DNA from: Zoogloea oleivorans | Lineage (GTDB): Bacteria; Pseudomonadota; Gammaproteobacteria; Burkholderiales; Rhodocyclaceae | Assembly (NCBI GenBank): GCA_030157785.1 | Contig: JAOAUC010000058.1 | Location: 1 to 37,772 of the forward strand | Length of the DNA stretch: 37,772 nucleotides | Direction: 5' to 3' | Part shown: in pieces, positions 26,052-34,057 of the stretch | Layout: each line of letters starts with the position of its first letter | Position numbering within the stretch: the first letter of the stretch is position 1 | Notes under the pieces: generated by a model | Database searches by the model: none | What the model saw: the letters and a program-made list of their open reading frames with translations, nothing else | Told to the model about the DNA's origin: nothing | Translations under genes and position numbers: made by a program

Positions 26052-27836
26052 ATGTCGCAGACCAAGCATCGTCGAGAGTTCATCGTCAAGACAGCCACCG
26101 CCCTGACTGCAGTGGCTGCCGGCAGCATCCTGAGCGCCTGTGGCAGTAGCGACAGCACCCGTCCGGCCGAGTTTCGCTACGGCGTCGCCAGCGGCGACCC
26201 GCTGAGCGACCGGGTCATCCTGTGGACCCATGCGCGCATCGCCGACTCCACCGAGACGGTCAATCTGCGCTGGCAGGTGGCCACCGATGCCGGCTTTGCG
26301 AACATCGTCGCCTGGGGCCGCACGACGGCGACCGCGGACAGCGGGTTCACCGTGAAGGTGGACGCCGCCGGGCTCAGCGCCGGCACCCGCTACTTCTACC
26401 GCTTCACCGACAACGCGGGCGTGGTGTCGACGGTTGGCACCACCCGCACGCTGCCCGCGAGCAACGTGAGTCGCGTCAAGCTGGCGGTGTTCTCCTGCTC
26501 GCTGTACTCGGCCGGCTATTTCAACGCCTACGACGCTGCGGCAAAGTCCGACGCCGAGTACGCGATCCACCTGGGTGACTACATCTACGAATACGGCGCC
26601 GATCCGGCCAAGTTCGGCAACACGGATGCGGTCACCCTCGGCCGCGTCACCGCACCGGCCAACGACATCGTCACCCTCGACGATTACCGCACCCGCTACG
26701 CGCGCTACCGCTCCGACGCCAGCCTGCAGGCACTGCATGCGCGGATGCCCTTCATCACGATCTGGGACGATCACGAGTTTGCCAACAACGCCTACGTCGG
26801 CGGCGCCGAGAACCACGACAGCACCACCCAGGGCGACTGGGCCACGCGCAAGAACATTGCCGCCAGGGTCTATCACGAGTGGCTGCCGATCCGTACCGAC
26901 GCCTCGGGCGACGTGCTGAAGATCTACCGCCGCTTCGACTTCGGCAAACTGCTCACGCTGCACATGCTCGACACCCGCATCGAAGGCCGCGACCGTCAGT
27001 ACGACAATTACGGCGATGCCGACGGCGGTATCGCCCGCTACGCTGCCGGCCTGAGCACCGGCAGCGACGCCGGGCGCCGCATGATCAGCGCCACCCAGCA
27101 AAGCTGGCTGACCGACGGCATCGGCAACTCGGCAGCGGCCTGGCAGTTCCTCGGCAACCAGGACATCATGGCCCGGATGTGGTTTCCGGCATCCGTGCTG
27201 CAAGCGCAGAACACCGCCTTCGCCAACCCGACGGCGGCCAACCAGGCAGCGGTCGGCCAGTCGATCACCGATTACCTGACCGCCAAGGCCACCCGTGCCG
27301 CCGCCGGTGCCGCCGCACTCACGCCGACACAGACCGCGCTGCTGGACGCCGGCACCAACCCGCGCATCCCCTACAACCTGGATGCATGGGACGGCTATCC
27401 GCTTAACCGTGAAGCGATCCTGCAAACGGTCAAGGCACAGGGAAAGAAGCTCGTCACCCTGTCTGGCGACTCGCACAACGCCTGGTTCGCCCATGTGACG
27501 ACCCTCGCCGGCGAGAAGGTCGGCGTGGAGTTTGCCGCCAGTTCGGTCACAGCTCCCGGGTTCGAAGCCGTGGGCCTTGGTGCACTGGCCAGTTCGCTCG
27601 ACGGCAGCGCCCTCGTCCCGCAACTGGGCAGCGCCGCCATCGGGGCAGGCCTGGGGCTGGTGGACGATTTGAGCTACGCCGACACCATCCGCCGGGGCTA
27701 CCTGCAGGTGACGGTGACCAGCGCAGAGGTCAAGGGCGAATACGTTTTTGTGGATACGGTAACGAGCAGGACCTATACCGCCGCCATCGGCAAGACGGTT
27801 TCTGTCGCGCAATCGGGTGCAGTGACTTACGCGTGA
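26052..27836 (+). CDS. PhoD-like alkaline phosphatase/phosphodiesterase, Tat-exported lipoprotein
   Basis: 594 residues from the ATG at 26052, preceded by GGAG; an ATG at 25932 gives no signal peptide and runs through the riboswitch promoter region. The N-terminus has the twin-arginine motif RREFIVK (7-13) and then a lipobox ending LSAC with Cys30, so it should be exported folded and lipid-anchored. The PhoD N-terminal domain (about 38-130) begins FRYGVASGDPLSDRVILWT. The catalytic metallophosphatase domain has HLGDYIYEY, IWDDHEF and LSGDSHNAW motifs for the metal site. PhoD enzymes release phosphate from esters outside the cytoplasm using Ca2+/Fe3+. No Pho box could be shown upstream. Confidence 0.92.
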   Translation: MSQTKHRREFIVKTATALTAVAAGSILSACGSSDSTRPAEFRYGVASGDPLSDRVILWTHARIADSTETVNLRWQVATDAGFANIVAWGRTTATADSGFTVKVDAAGLSAGTRYFYRFTDNAGVVSTVGTTRTLPASNVSRVKLAVFSCSLYSAGYFNAYDAAAKSDAEYAIHLGDYIYEYGADPAKFGNTDAVTLGRVTAPANDIVTLDDYRTRYARYRSDASLQALHARMPFITIWDDHEFANNAYVGGAENHDSTTQGDWATRKNIAARVYHEWLPIRTDASGDVLKIYRRFDFGKLLTLHMLDTRIEGRDRQYDNYGDADGGIARYAAGLSTGSDAGRRMISATQQSWLTDGIGNSAAAWQFLGNQDIMARMWFPASVLQAQNTAFANPTAANQAAVGQSITDYLTAKATRAAAGAAALTPTQTALLDAGTNPRIPYNLDAWDGYPLNREAILQTVKAQGKKLVTLSGDSHNAWFAHVTTLAGEKVGVEFAASSVTAPGFEAVGLGALASSLDGSALVPQLGSAAIGAGLGLVDDLSYADTIRRGYLQVTVTSAEVKGEYVFVDTVTSRTYTAAIGKTVSVAQSGAVTYA

Positions 27837-27980
27837 GGCATCTGCAGGGCTGGTGAGGAAGCGCCCGCGTGGAGGCCTTCAATGTGCGCCTACGCACAGA
27901 CCACGCGGCGTGGCGTGCCTATCTTTGACTGGAACCGTACCGAGTCCGGACGCCAGTCAACGCCCTTGTGGAGAATCACC

Positions 27981-28856
27981 ATGCCAGCACCCAGCCTTAC
28001 CGCCTCTGTACCCACCGGCAGCGGCCCTGATGATGCGCAGGGCTGCGCCAGCGCGGTTTCCTGGGGCGCCATTCTGGCCGGCGCAGCCGGGGCCGCGTCC
28101 CTGTCACTGATTCTTCTGGTGCTCGGCACCGGACTGGGCCTGTCTTCGGTTTCGCCTTGGGCCATGACGGGCCTCGGCGCCACCGCCTTCGGCGTGTCGA
28201 CGATCCTGTGGGTCACCCTCACCCAGGTGGTTGCCGCAGGAATGGGGGGCTATCTCGCCGGACGATTGCGCAAGCGGTGGATTGCTGCCCAAGCGGATGA
28301 AGTCTATTTTCGGGATACCGCCCACGGCTTCCTGTCCTGGGCAGTCGCCTCGCTGGTGACGGCCGCCTTGCTGAGCTCGGTGATCGGGTCGATTGTCGGA
28401 AGCGGCCTGCAGGCCGGCGCCGCAGTGGCCGGCGGCGTTGCGGCCGACACCCCGCTGATGACCTACTTTGTCGACACCCTGTTCCGTCGCGATACCGGCG
28501 CCAGGGGCATGGCCGCCATCGGGCCGGTAACTGCGGCAGAGGGGGCCGAGGTGGGTCGTATCTTCATGAATGTCCGTCGTCCCGAGCCGCTGCCGCCCGA
28601 GGACCTGCGCTACGTCGGGCAACTCGTTGCCCAGCGTACCGGGCTGTCGCAGCAGGACGCCGAAAAGCGGGTTGTTGCCACCTACACGCGGGCCCAGACG
28701 AAGGTACATGACGCCGAAGTCACCGCCCTGGAGGCCGCCAACAAGGCCCGCAAGGCCGCGGCCTACGGCGCCCTGTGGCTCTTTGTATCCTTGCTGGCCG
28801 GGGCTTTCACGGCCAGTCTGGCTGCGATCTACGGTGGCCGGCAGCGTGATGCCTGA
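27981..28856 (+). CDS. Membrane protein of unknown function
   Basis: 291 residues from the ATG at 27981, which follows GGAGAA; the frame is open further upstream but without a ribosome site. There are about four membrane segments: two in the first 100 residues (ILAGAAGAASLSLILLVLG and a glycine-rich one containing QVVAAGMGGYLAGRLRKRW), one around 120-155 and one at the C-terminus (ALWLFVSLLAGAFTASLAAI). Between them is a soluble helical region of about 100 residues with RTGLSQQDAEKRVVATYTRAQ. I do not recognise a characterised family, though similar proteins occur in many betaproteobacteria. It heads a small group with the two short genes that follow. Confidence 0.75.
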   Translation: MPAPSLTASVPTGSGPDDAQGCASAVSWGAILAGAAGAASLSLILLVLGTGLGLSSVSPWAMTGLGATAFGVSTILWVTLTQVVAAGMGGYLAGRLRKRWIAAQADEVYFRDTAHGFLSWAVASLVTAALLSSVIGSIVGSGLQAGAAVAGGVAADTPLMTYFVDTLFRRDTGARGMAAIGPVTAAEGAEVGRIFMNVRRPEPLPPEDLRYVGQLVAQRTGLSQQDAEKRVVATYTRAQTKVHDAEVTALEAANKARKAAAYGALWLFVSLLAGAFTASLAAIYGGRQRDA

Positions 28857-28897
28857 CCATCCCTTCCATCATCGCCACTCCACTTCCTGAGGCCATC

Positions 28898-28972
28898 ATG
28901 CGATCCATCCTGCTGTTTTTTCTCGGCATTCCCATCCCGATCATCATCCTGATCGCCCTGTTCGTGAATTGA
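28898..28972 (+). CDS. 24-residue hydrophobic peptide
   Basis: ATG with a TGAGG ribosome site 6 bases upstream, 24 codons and TGA. The peptide begins MRSILLFFLGIPIPIIILIA and ends LFVN; it is one transmembrane helix with a Pro-containing centre and hardly any polar residues. The gene lies 41 bp after the membrane-protein gene and 49 bp before the next small gene, all on one strand. I believe similar mini-proteins occur elsewhere but can name no function. Confidence 0.6.
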   Translation: MRSILLFFLGIPIPIIILIALFVN

Positions 28973-29021
28973 CGCTCCATCCCCGCCCAACGCCGCTGTC
29001 TGCGGCAGGAGGAAATCCCGC

Positions 29022-29219
29022 ATGTCCAATCCCTGGCTAAAGAAAAACCCGTTCATGAGCATGTGGCTCAGTGCAGCAAACCGGATGGCCGCTTCCGTGC
29101 GAGGTCAGGCGAGCGCACAGGCCACACGCCAGATCAAGGCTGCAATGGCCAAGACTGGCAAGGAGAGCCCGAGCGACGACGCGGCGAAGCCGGCACCGTC
29201 CAAGGCCCGGCGGCGTTAG
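29022..29219 (+). CDS. Small basic protein of unknown function
   Basis: 65 residues with a strong GGAGGAAA ribosome site. It starts MSNPWLKKNPFMSMWLSAAN, followed by an Ala/Arg/Lys-rich amphipathic helix and a basic tail ending SKARRR. Similar short proteins with the SNPWLKKNPF start occur in PHB-forming betaproteobacteria as far as I recall, which would fit a granule- or nucleoid-associated role, but this is speculation. It belongs by spacing to the membrane-protein/24-residue-peptide group. Confidence 0.7.
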   Translation: MSNPWLKKNPFMSMWLSAANRMAASVRGQASAQATRQIKAAMAKTGKESPSDDAAKPAPSKARRR

Positions 29220-29340
29220 GGTCTGCTGATATCGACCGTCTTGTCATAGAAAAAACCGAACAACTCAACTATAAAGGGTATCGCGCCCGCGGAAAAAACA
29301 GGGTCATCCGATCTGGTTTTGCGCTTATCGAGGAATGCAC

Positions 29341-30726
29341 ATGTCCAGTCCGGCAGCCGATGATCCGAGGCAGAATCGTGTCCTTGCGGCACTGCCTGAG
29401 GACGATTATTCGCGGCTTGCAAACGATCTGGGGCTGGTCAAGCTGACCGTCGGACAAACGATCTTCAAACCCTGCGACAAGCTCTCCTATGTGTACTTCC
29501 CCACCACCTGCATCTTTTCGCTGATTGCCAACACCGACAACGGTTCGTCCGCGGAGCTGGCAATGATCGGCAAGGACGGACTCAGCGGCATTCCGCTGGT
29601 ACTGGGTGGGGGGACCAGTATCTACAAGGTTGTCGTGCAGAGCGCAGGCCATGCTTATCGCCTGCCCTCCGAGGTGATGCGCTGGGAACTCGACCAGGGT
29701 GGCGCCCTGCGCAGCCTGTCCCTGTGCTTCGCCCAGGCGCTGATGACCCAGATGGCCCAGAGCGTTGTGTGTAACCGGCACCACGCGGTGGAACAGCAGT
29801 TGTGCCGCTGGCTGCTCCTCAGCCTCGACCAGCTTGCCGGCAACCAGATCGACGTCACCCAGGAAATGATCGCCAACATGCTGGGAGTGCGCCGGGAGGC
29901 CATTACCGAAGCTGCAGGAAAGCTCCATGCGGCGGGTCTGATCGAGTATCGCCGTGGGCACATCACGGTCACCGACCGGCCCGGCCTGGAGGCACGGGTA
30001 TGCGAGTGCTATCACGTCGTCAAGGCCGAATACGAACGGCTCTTCCATCTCTCGGCCCCCATTCCTCTCCAGCACAGGCCCCGCCACAACCCGGCAACGC
30101 TGCGCCAGCGGGCCGAAGAGCGCCTGAAACAGTCGCAACCCGCCCCCCAGGGTTCCCAGTGGGACATGGAGCGCCTTCTGCATGAACTCCAGGTGCACCA
30201 GATTGAGCTCGAGATGCGAAACGAGGAGCTCCTCCTTGCCTACGAAGAGGCGGACACCCTGCGCGAGAAATACGCGGACATCTACGACTTTGCGCCAGTG
30301 GGCTATTTCACCCTCGATGCCCTTGGCGCCATCCTGCAGGTCAACCTGGCCGGGGCGATCCTGCTGGGCATCAAGCGTTCGCAGATGGGGCGGTCCCGCT
30401 TCTGCGCCGCGGTCAAGCCGGAATGCCTGCCCGCGTTCAACGCCTTCCTGGATGCCGCATTGACGGGCCAGGCCCATAACAAATGCGAAATCACCCTCGT
30501 GGCCACCAGCCAGCGTCCCGAAGCCCGGGTAAGAATCGAGGCCGTGGTGGATGAAAACGGCAGGGAATGCCGCATGGTGGTGATGGACATCACCGACATA
30601 GCGAACGGTGGCGTGCGCCCGATCCCGGGACGCGTCGACGAGCAGTGCGATCGGCACAAGAAAATATTATTTCGCGATATCGCAGAACCACTGCGTAGTG
30701 CGGCAGGAGCACAGCGGGATATGTAG
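29341..30726 (+). CDS. Crp/Fnr-family regulator fused to a C-terminal PAS domain
   Basis: 461 residues. The ATG at 29341 is preferred over 29335 because GAGGA sits directly against the latter. Residues 10-120 are a cyclic-nucleotide-binding-type beta barrel, though without the Arg/Glu/Ser pattern that binds cAMP and without Fnr cysteines at the N-terminus. A winged helix follows at about 150-210 (VTQEMIANMLGVRREAITEAAGKL). A linker with a coiled coil (LLHELQVHQIELEMRNEEL, 279-297) leads into a PAS domain (about 311-425) with DFAPVGYFTLD. No kinase or cyclase domain follows. The combination suggests a DNA-binding protein with a second small-molecule or redox sensor. No Fnr box was seen nearby. 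Confidence 0.88.
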   Translation: MSSPAADDPRQNRVLAALPEDDYSRLANDLGLVKLTVGQTIFKPCDKLSYVYFPTTCIFSLIANTDNGSSAELAMIGKDGLSGIPLVLGGGTSIYKVVVQSAGHAYRLPSEVMRWELDQGGALRSLSLCFAQALMTQMAQSVVCNRHHAVEQQLCRWLLLSLDQLAGNQIDVTQEMIANMLGVRREAITEAAGKLHAAGLIEYRRGHITVTDRPGLEARVCECYHVVKAEYERLFHLSAPIPLQHRPRHNPATLRQRAEERLKQSQPAPQGSQWDMERLLHELQVHQIELEMRNEELLLAYEEADTLREKYADIYDFAPVGYFTLDALGAILQVNLAGAILLGIKRSQMGRSRFCAAVKPECLPAFNAFLDAALTGQAHNKCEITLVATSQRPEARVRIEAVVDENGRECRMVVMDITDIANGGVRPIPGRVDEQCDRHKKILFRDIAEPLRSAAGAQRDM

Positions 30727-30901
30727 CAACGGCTGCGCGACCTCCAGGGCAGTGTGAGGTCTTCGGGTTGGCGGGGCTCAGACGCTACTGTCTTCCGACC
30801 AGCGTTCGGAGCGCAGGGCGGTAGCGACGGCGGCGGCGCTCTGGGGCATGGCGGGGCTCACGAGGATTGTAGGAATGGGCACACTCGAGAACCCTTCAAG
30901 C

Positions 30902-30933
30902 AAAAAAAGCGCCGCCCAGAGAGGGGTGGCGCT
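30902..30933 (-). terminator. Intrinsic terminator after the small secreted protein gene
   Basis: On the minus strand a 10-bp stem (AGCGCCACCC with GGGCGGCGCT, one G-U pair) with a 6-nt loop is followed by seven T residues. It lies 20 bp after the stop of the gene at 30954-31286. The rest of 30727-30900 shows no gene. Confidence 0.88.
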
Positions 30934-30953
30934 TTCATGGCCGGCAATGGCGG

Positions 30954-31286
30954 TCAGTTGGTGCCTTCTCCGCCAATCGGGCCAAGCTGCATTCTGAGTT
31001 GGTCCCAGTGGTCCGAGTAGGCCGAAGATCCACCATAGTAGTAGCCCTTCGTGTAGCCCTGCCCGTCCTTGTACATGTCGCTCCGCACCGGGCCTTGCGC
31101 GCCGGCTGCGGTTGGTTCCATCGAGTCGTAGACGTCCTTGCTGCCGTACATCTCCATCCGCTGGCTGTCGCTGAACGCCTTGAGACTGTCGTAAAGGTCG
31201 GCAGCCTGGACAGCTGTCGGCAGCACGGTGAGTACGCTTCCGGTCAGGAAGACGGCCCCGATCTTCACCAGAAAAGTCGTTTTCAT
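30954..31286 (-). CDS. Small secreted protein of unknown function
   Basis: 110 residues, GGAGGT at ideal spacing before the ATG. A Sec signal peptide (hydrophobic VKIGAVFLTGSVLTVL, cleavage after AVQA at about residue 28) precedes a short acidic/Tyr-rich mature protein with repeated SDS, MYGSKDVYDS and YTKGYYYGG stretches and no cysteine. It is monocistronic, with its own terminator. No family recognised. Confidence 0.75.
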   Translation of the reverse strand: MKTTFLVKIGAVFLTGSVLTVLPTAVQAADLYDSLKAFSDSQRMEMYGSKDVYDSMEPTAAGAQGPVRSDMYKDGQGYTKGYYYGGSSAYSDHWDQLRMQLGPIGGEGTN

Positions 31287-31358
31287 TTTGACCTCCGTTT
31301 GCTTTGTCCTCCCTGATTAGCCGGAACAAGAAACGTGGTGCAACAGTTGCCTGCACAT

Positions 31359-32273
31359 CTACATAGTAGTCGACAGATCCAGTCGGGAAAGGTCAAAAGA
31401 GGGTGGCGGTACGACATCGTCAAGGGACAGCAGGTCGAGCACGCTGACCACCAGCGCCCGGTGTTCCGGCGGTGCATTGTGGTACCAGTGGCTCAGGTAG
31501 TTGCGCAGGGAACTGCGGGCGTCGGCCGGGTCGAGGTTGAGGTAGCCCAGGGCCTGCCAGTTCTCCGGATTGCTGTCGAACAGGGGCAGCAGCAGGTTGG
31601 CCAGAACTTCGTTCTTCTGGCGCAGGTAGGGGTCGTGGCGCAGGGCGTTTTCGTTGTCGTGCAGCCAGCGGGCCAGGGGCGCCCGGGGCGGCAACTGGCG
31701 ATGGCCTTCGGCGATCAGCACGTCAAAGAAGCGCCGCAGGGTCTTCGCCTCGTCGGCCCATTCGGGCGCCGGCGGGGCCACTTCCCAGGTGCGGGCCAGG
31801 CTCTTGAGGGCAAACAGGGATGCGGTTTCGCACAGGGTTTCTTCAAACCACTGGTTGTAGCGGGTCGGCTCGGCGCCGGGCACCACGTGCTCGTCGAAGT
31901 TCGACAGCACATGGCATAGTTCGTGGGCAAATTCGTAGGCGTAGAGGTGCCAGTTTTCACCGCGGGCGTGCAGGCGGATGCGGTATTCCCCCTGCGGGCC
32001 GCGGCCATACAGGGCCACCGGCGGGCCGTCGGTGTGGGTGACGACAATCGGCGCCGCCAGCTTGCCGGGCAGGCGCGACATCAACTCTTCGGCCACCGCA
32101 TGGAGCACGGTTTCGATGGACTCCTTGCGTGCATGGCCCCAGCCGCCGCCCTGCACCTGGATGTTGAGGCCGAGCTTGCGGCTGCTGCCTGCCTTCTTGG
32201 TCGGCGCAGCGGCCTCGCCGCCGGCCCAGGCCAGCGAGCAGACGATGGATGCCAGGATGAAGGGCAGCTGCAT
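31359..32273 (-). CDS. Putative exported HExxH zinc metallopeptidase
   Basis: 304 residues if translation starts at the ATG at 32273, which yields a short signal peptide (MQLPFILASIVCSLAWAGG). The frame stays open to 32402, so a longer N-terminus beginning RRGMQLP or further upstream is possible. The zinc-binding helix EFAHELCHVLSNF is at about 114-126 with His117, Glu118 and His121; about 25 residues later WFEETLCETASLF offers the third (Glu) ligand, giving the gluzincin pattern. The rest is helical and Leu/Pro/Arg-rich without recognised domains. Substrate unknown. It is divergent from the DUF2167 gene. Confidence 0.7.
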   Translation of the reverse strand: MQLPFILASIVCSLAWAGGEAAAPTKKAGSSRKLGLNIQVQGGGWGHARKESIETVLHAVAEELMSRLPGKLAAPIVVTHTDGPPVALYGRGPQGEYRIRLHARGENWHLYAYEFAHELCHVLSNFDEHVVPGAEPTRYNQWFEETLCETASLFALKSLARTWEVAPPAPEWADEAKTLRRFFDVLIAEGHRQLPPRAPLARWLHDNENALRHDPYLRQKNEVLANLLLPLFDSNPENWQALGYLNLDPADARSSLRNYLSHWYHNAPPEHRALVVSVLDLLSLDDVVPPPSFDLSRLDLSTTM

Positions 32274-32424
32274 GCCCCGACGGATCCACGCGGCCGGCGG
32301 GCGATGACGGAAAGGGATGCGCTTCTTTTTCACCTTTTCAGGATAGATCGCCTCCCGGATTTCCGCGCTATCATCGCGCCGTTGCTGCAATGCACCAGTC
32401 ATCCACTACCCGAATTCTCCCGCC

Positions 32425-33318
32425 ATGATTACCCGCCTCCGCCGCTCTCTGGCCGTGCTCGTTCTGTGCCTGTCCGTCACCCCCTCCGTCACGCTGGCCG
32501 CCGATGCCCCGGCCGACCCGCGGGCGCGCATCGAAGCTGCCGCGCAAACCGCCATGGCCGCCATCCAGAAGGGCCCGCGCGACATCGCCCTCGGCGAGGA
32601 AGGCCGCCTCCGGCTTCCGGCCGGCTACGGTTTCATTCCCAAGGCCGAAGCCGCGGCCATGCTGGCGGCCCAGGGCAGCCACACCGGCGAGGGCTTCTAC
32701 GGGCTGATCGTCGGCGAGGAGCTGGACGGCTTCCTGGTGCTCGAATTCGACAAGGCCGGCTACGTGAAGGACGAAGACGCCAAGGACTGGGACGCTGCCA
32801 AGCTGCTCGACAATCTGAAGGAAGGCACCGAAGCCGGCAACGAGGAACGCCGCAAGATGGGCGTGCCCGAATACAGCGTGGTCGGCTGGGTGGAAGCGCC
32901 CAATTACGACGTGGCCACGCACCGGCTGGTGTGGTCGGCCTCGGTGCGCACCAAGGGCGCCGAAAACCGCGGCGACGGGGTGAACTACAACACCTACGTG
33001 CTCGGCCGCGAAGGCTATTTCTCGATGAACCTGGTCACCAGCCTGGCCAGCGTCGAGAAGGAAAAGCCCGCAGCCCGGGCCCTCCTCGCCTCGCTCGATT
33101 TCAACGAAGGCAAGCGCTACGCCGACTTCAATTCATCCACCGACAAGGTCGCCGAATACGGCCTGGCGGCGCTGATCGGCGGCATTGCGGCCAAGAAGCT
33201 CGGCCTGCTGGCGACGCTGGGCATCTTCCTCGCCAAGTTCTGGAAGGTGGGCGCGCTGGCCGTCGTCGGCCTGGGTGCCGGCGCCCGCAAGTTCTTCGGC
33301 AAGAAGGACGCGTCTTGA
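32425..33318 (+). CDS. DUF2167-family membrane-anchored protein
   Basis: 297 residues with a signal peptide (MITRLRRSLAVLVLCLSVTP..., cleavage near VTLAA at 26). The body matches DUF2167: an IALGEEGRLRLPAGYGFIP opening, GFLVLEFDKAGYVKDEDA, then VVGWVEAPNYD and the TYVLGREGYFSMNL strand. The C-terminus (about 250-290) has glycine-rich hydrophobic segments likely to insert in the membrane, ending in a basic ARKFFGKKD tail. The function of the family is unknown. Its stop overlaps the TTG start of the M50 peptidase gene by 4 bp, so the two are translated together. Confidence 0.85.
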   Translation: MITRLRRSLAVLVLCLSVTPSVTLAADAPADPRARIEAAAQTAMAAIQKGPRDIALGEEGRLRLPAGYGFIPKAEAAAMLAAQGSHTGEGFYGLIVGEELDGFLVLEFDKAGYVKDEDAKDWDAAKLLDNLKEGTEAGNEERRKMGVPEYSVVGWVEAPNYDVATHRLVWSASVRTKGAENRGDGVNYNTYVLGREGYFSMNLVTSLASVEKEKPAARALLASLDFNEGKRYADFNSSTDKVAEYGLAALIGGIAAKKLGLLATLGIFLAKFWKVGALAVVGLGAGARKFFGKKDAS

Positions 33319-34031
33319 AACTGCTTCTGCTCCTGCTCAGCGGCGCCAAGCTCGGCAAGCTGCTGACCACCGGCGGCACCATGCTGATTTCGGTGGTGGT
33401 GTATTCGTGGATCTACGGCTGGCGCTACGCCGCGGGCTTTGTCGGGCTGCTGTTCTGCCACGAGATGGGCCATTACGTGGCCGCCAAGCAGCGTGGCCTC
33501 AACGTGGGCATGCCCACCTTCATCCCCTTCGTGGGGGCGTGGATCGAGCTGAAGGAACAGCCGATGAACGCCGAGACCGAAGCCTACGTGGCCATGGCCG
33601 GCCCGCTGGCCGGCACCGTGGCCTCGCTGGCCTGCTACTTCTTCGCCCGCTCGGAAGGCAGCGACCTGCTGCTGGCGATCAGCTATTCGGGCTTCTTCCT
33701 CAACCTGTTCAACCTCATCCCGGTGCCGCCCCTCGACGGCGGGCGCATGACCGGGGTGGTGTCACGCAAGTTCTGGATGCTCGGCGCGCCGGTGCTGGTG
33801 GGCATCTTCATGTGGCGGCCCAGCCCCATGCTGATCCTCGTCGCCCTGCTGGCCGCGCCCCATGTGATCAAGGTGTTTCGCGGCCAAGCCGGCGAAGAGC
33901 CGCCGGGCTATTACGACACCCCGCCGGGCAAACGCTTCGAATACGCCCTGCTCTACCTCGGCTTGCTGGCCTACCTGGCAGTGATGAGTTACGAGGTGCA
34001 TGAAATGCTGGGGGCGGTGCGTGCGTCGTAG
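33315..34031 (+). CDS. M50-family site-2-protease-like membrane metallopeptidase (TTG start)
   Basis: 238 residues from a TTG at 33315 whose last two bases and the following A form part of the upstream TGA stop (TTGA overlap); AAGGA lies seven bases before it. No ATG gives a comparable start. The zinc site is intact: HEMGH at 49-53 in the first core helix and NLIPVPPLDGGR with Asp141 in the third, the two hallmarks of intramembrane site-2 proteases. About six membrane segments, no PDZ domain. Coupling with the DUF2167 gene suggests a joint role at the membrane, perhaps in processing or regulation; this pairing is known to recur to my knowledge but its function is not. Confidence 0.88.
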   Translation: MKLLLLLLSGAKLGKLLTTGGTMLISVVVYSWIYGWRYAAGFVGLLFCHEMGHYVAAKQRGLNVGMPTFIPFVGAWIELKEQPMNAETEAYVAMAGPLAGTVASLACYFFARSEGSDLLLAISYSGFFLNLFNLIPVPPLDGGRMTGVVSRKFWMLGAPVLVGIFMWRPSPMLILVALLAAPHVIKVFRGQAGEEPPGYYDTPPGKRFEYALLYLGLLAYLAVMSYEVHEMLGAVRAS

Positions 34032-34057
34032 GCCGGCGCAGGCCCCACCCCGGCGAC

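Noticed and set aside
25947..27812. A 621-codon minus-strand frame
   Set aside because: It is antisense to the PhoD-like gene and has no domain or ribosome site.
30754..31020. An 88-codon plus-strand frame after the Crp/Fnr-PAS gene
   Set aside because: It crosses the terminator of the small secreted protein gene and overlaps that gene; composition is low-complexity Gly/Arg.
31923..33314. The long upstream extension of the M50 peptidase frame
   Set aside because: It runs through the metallopeptidase gene (antisense) and the DUF2167 gene (other frame) and contains Arg/Gly-rich non-protein sequence; the TTG at 33315 has a good ribosome site.
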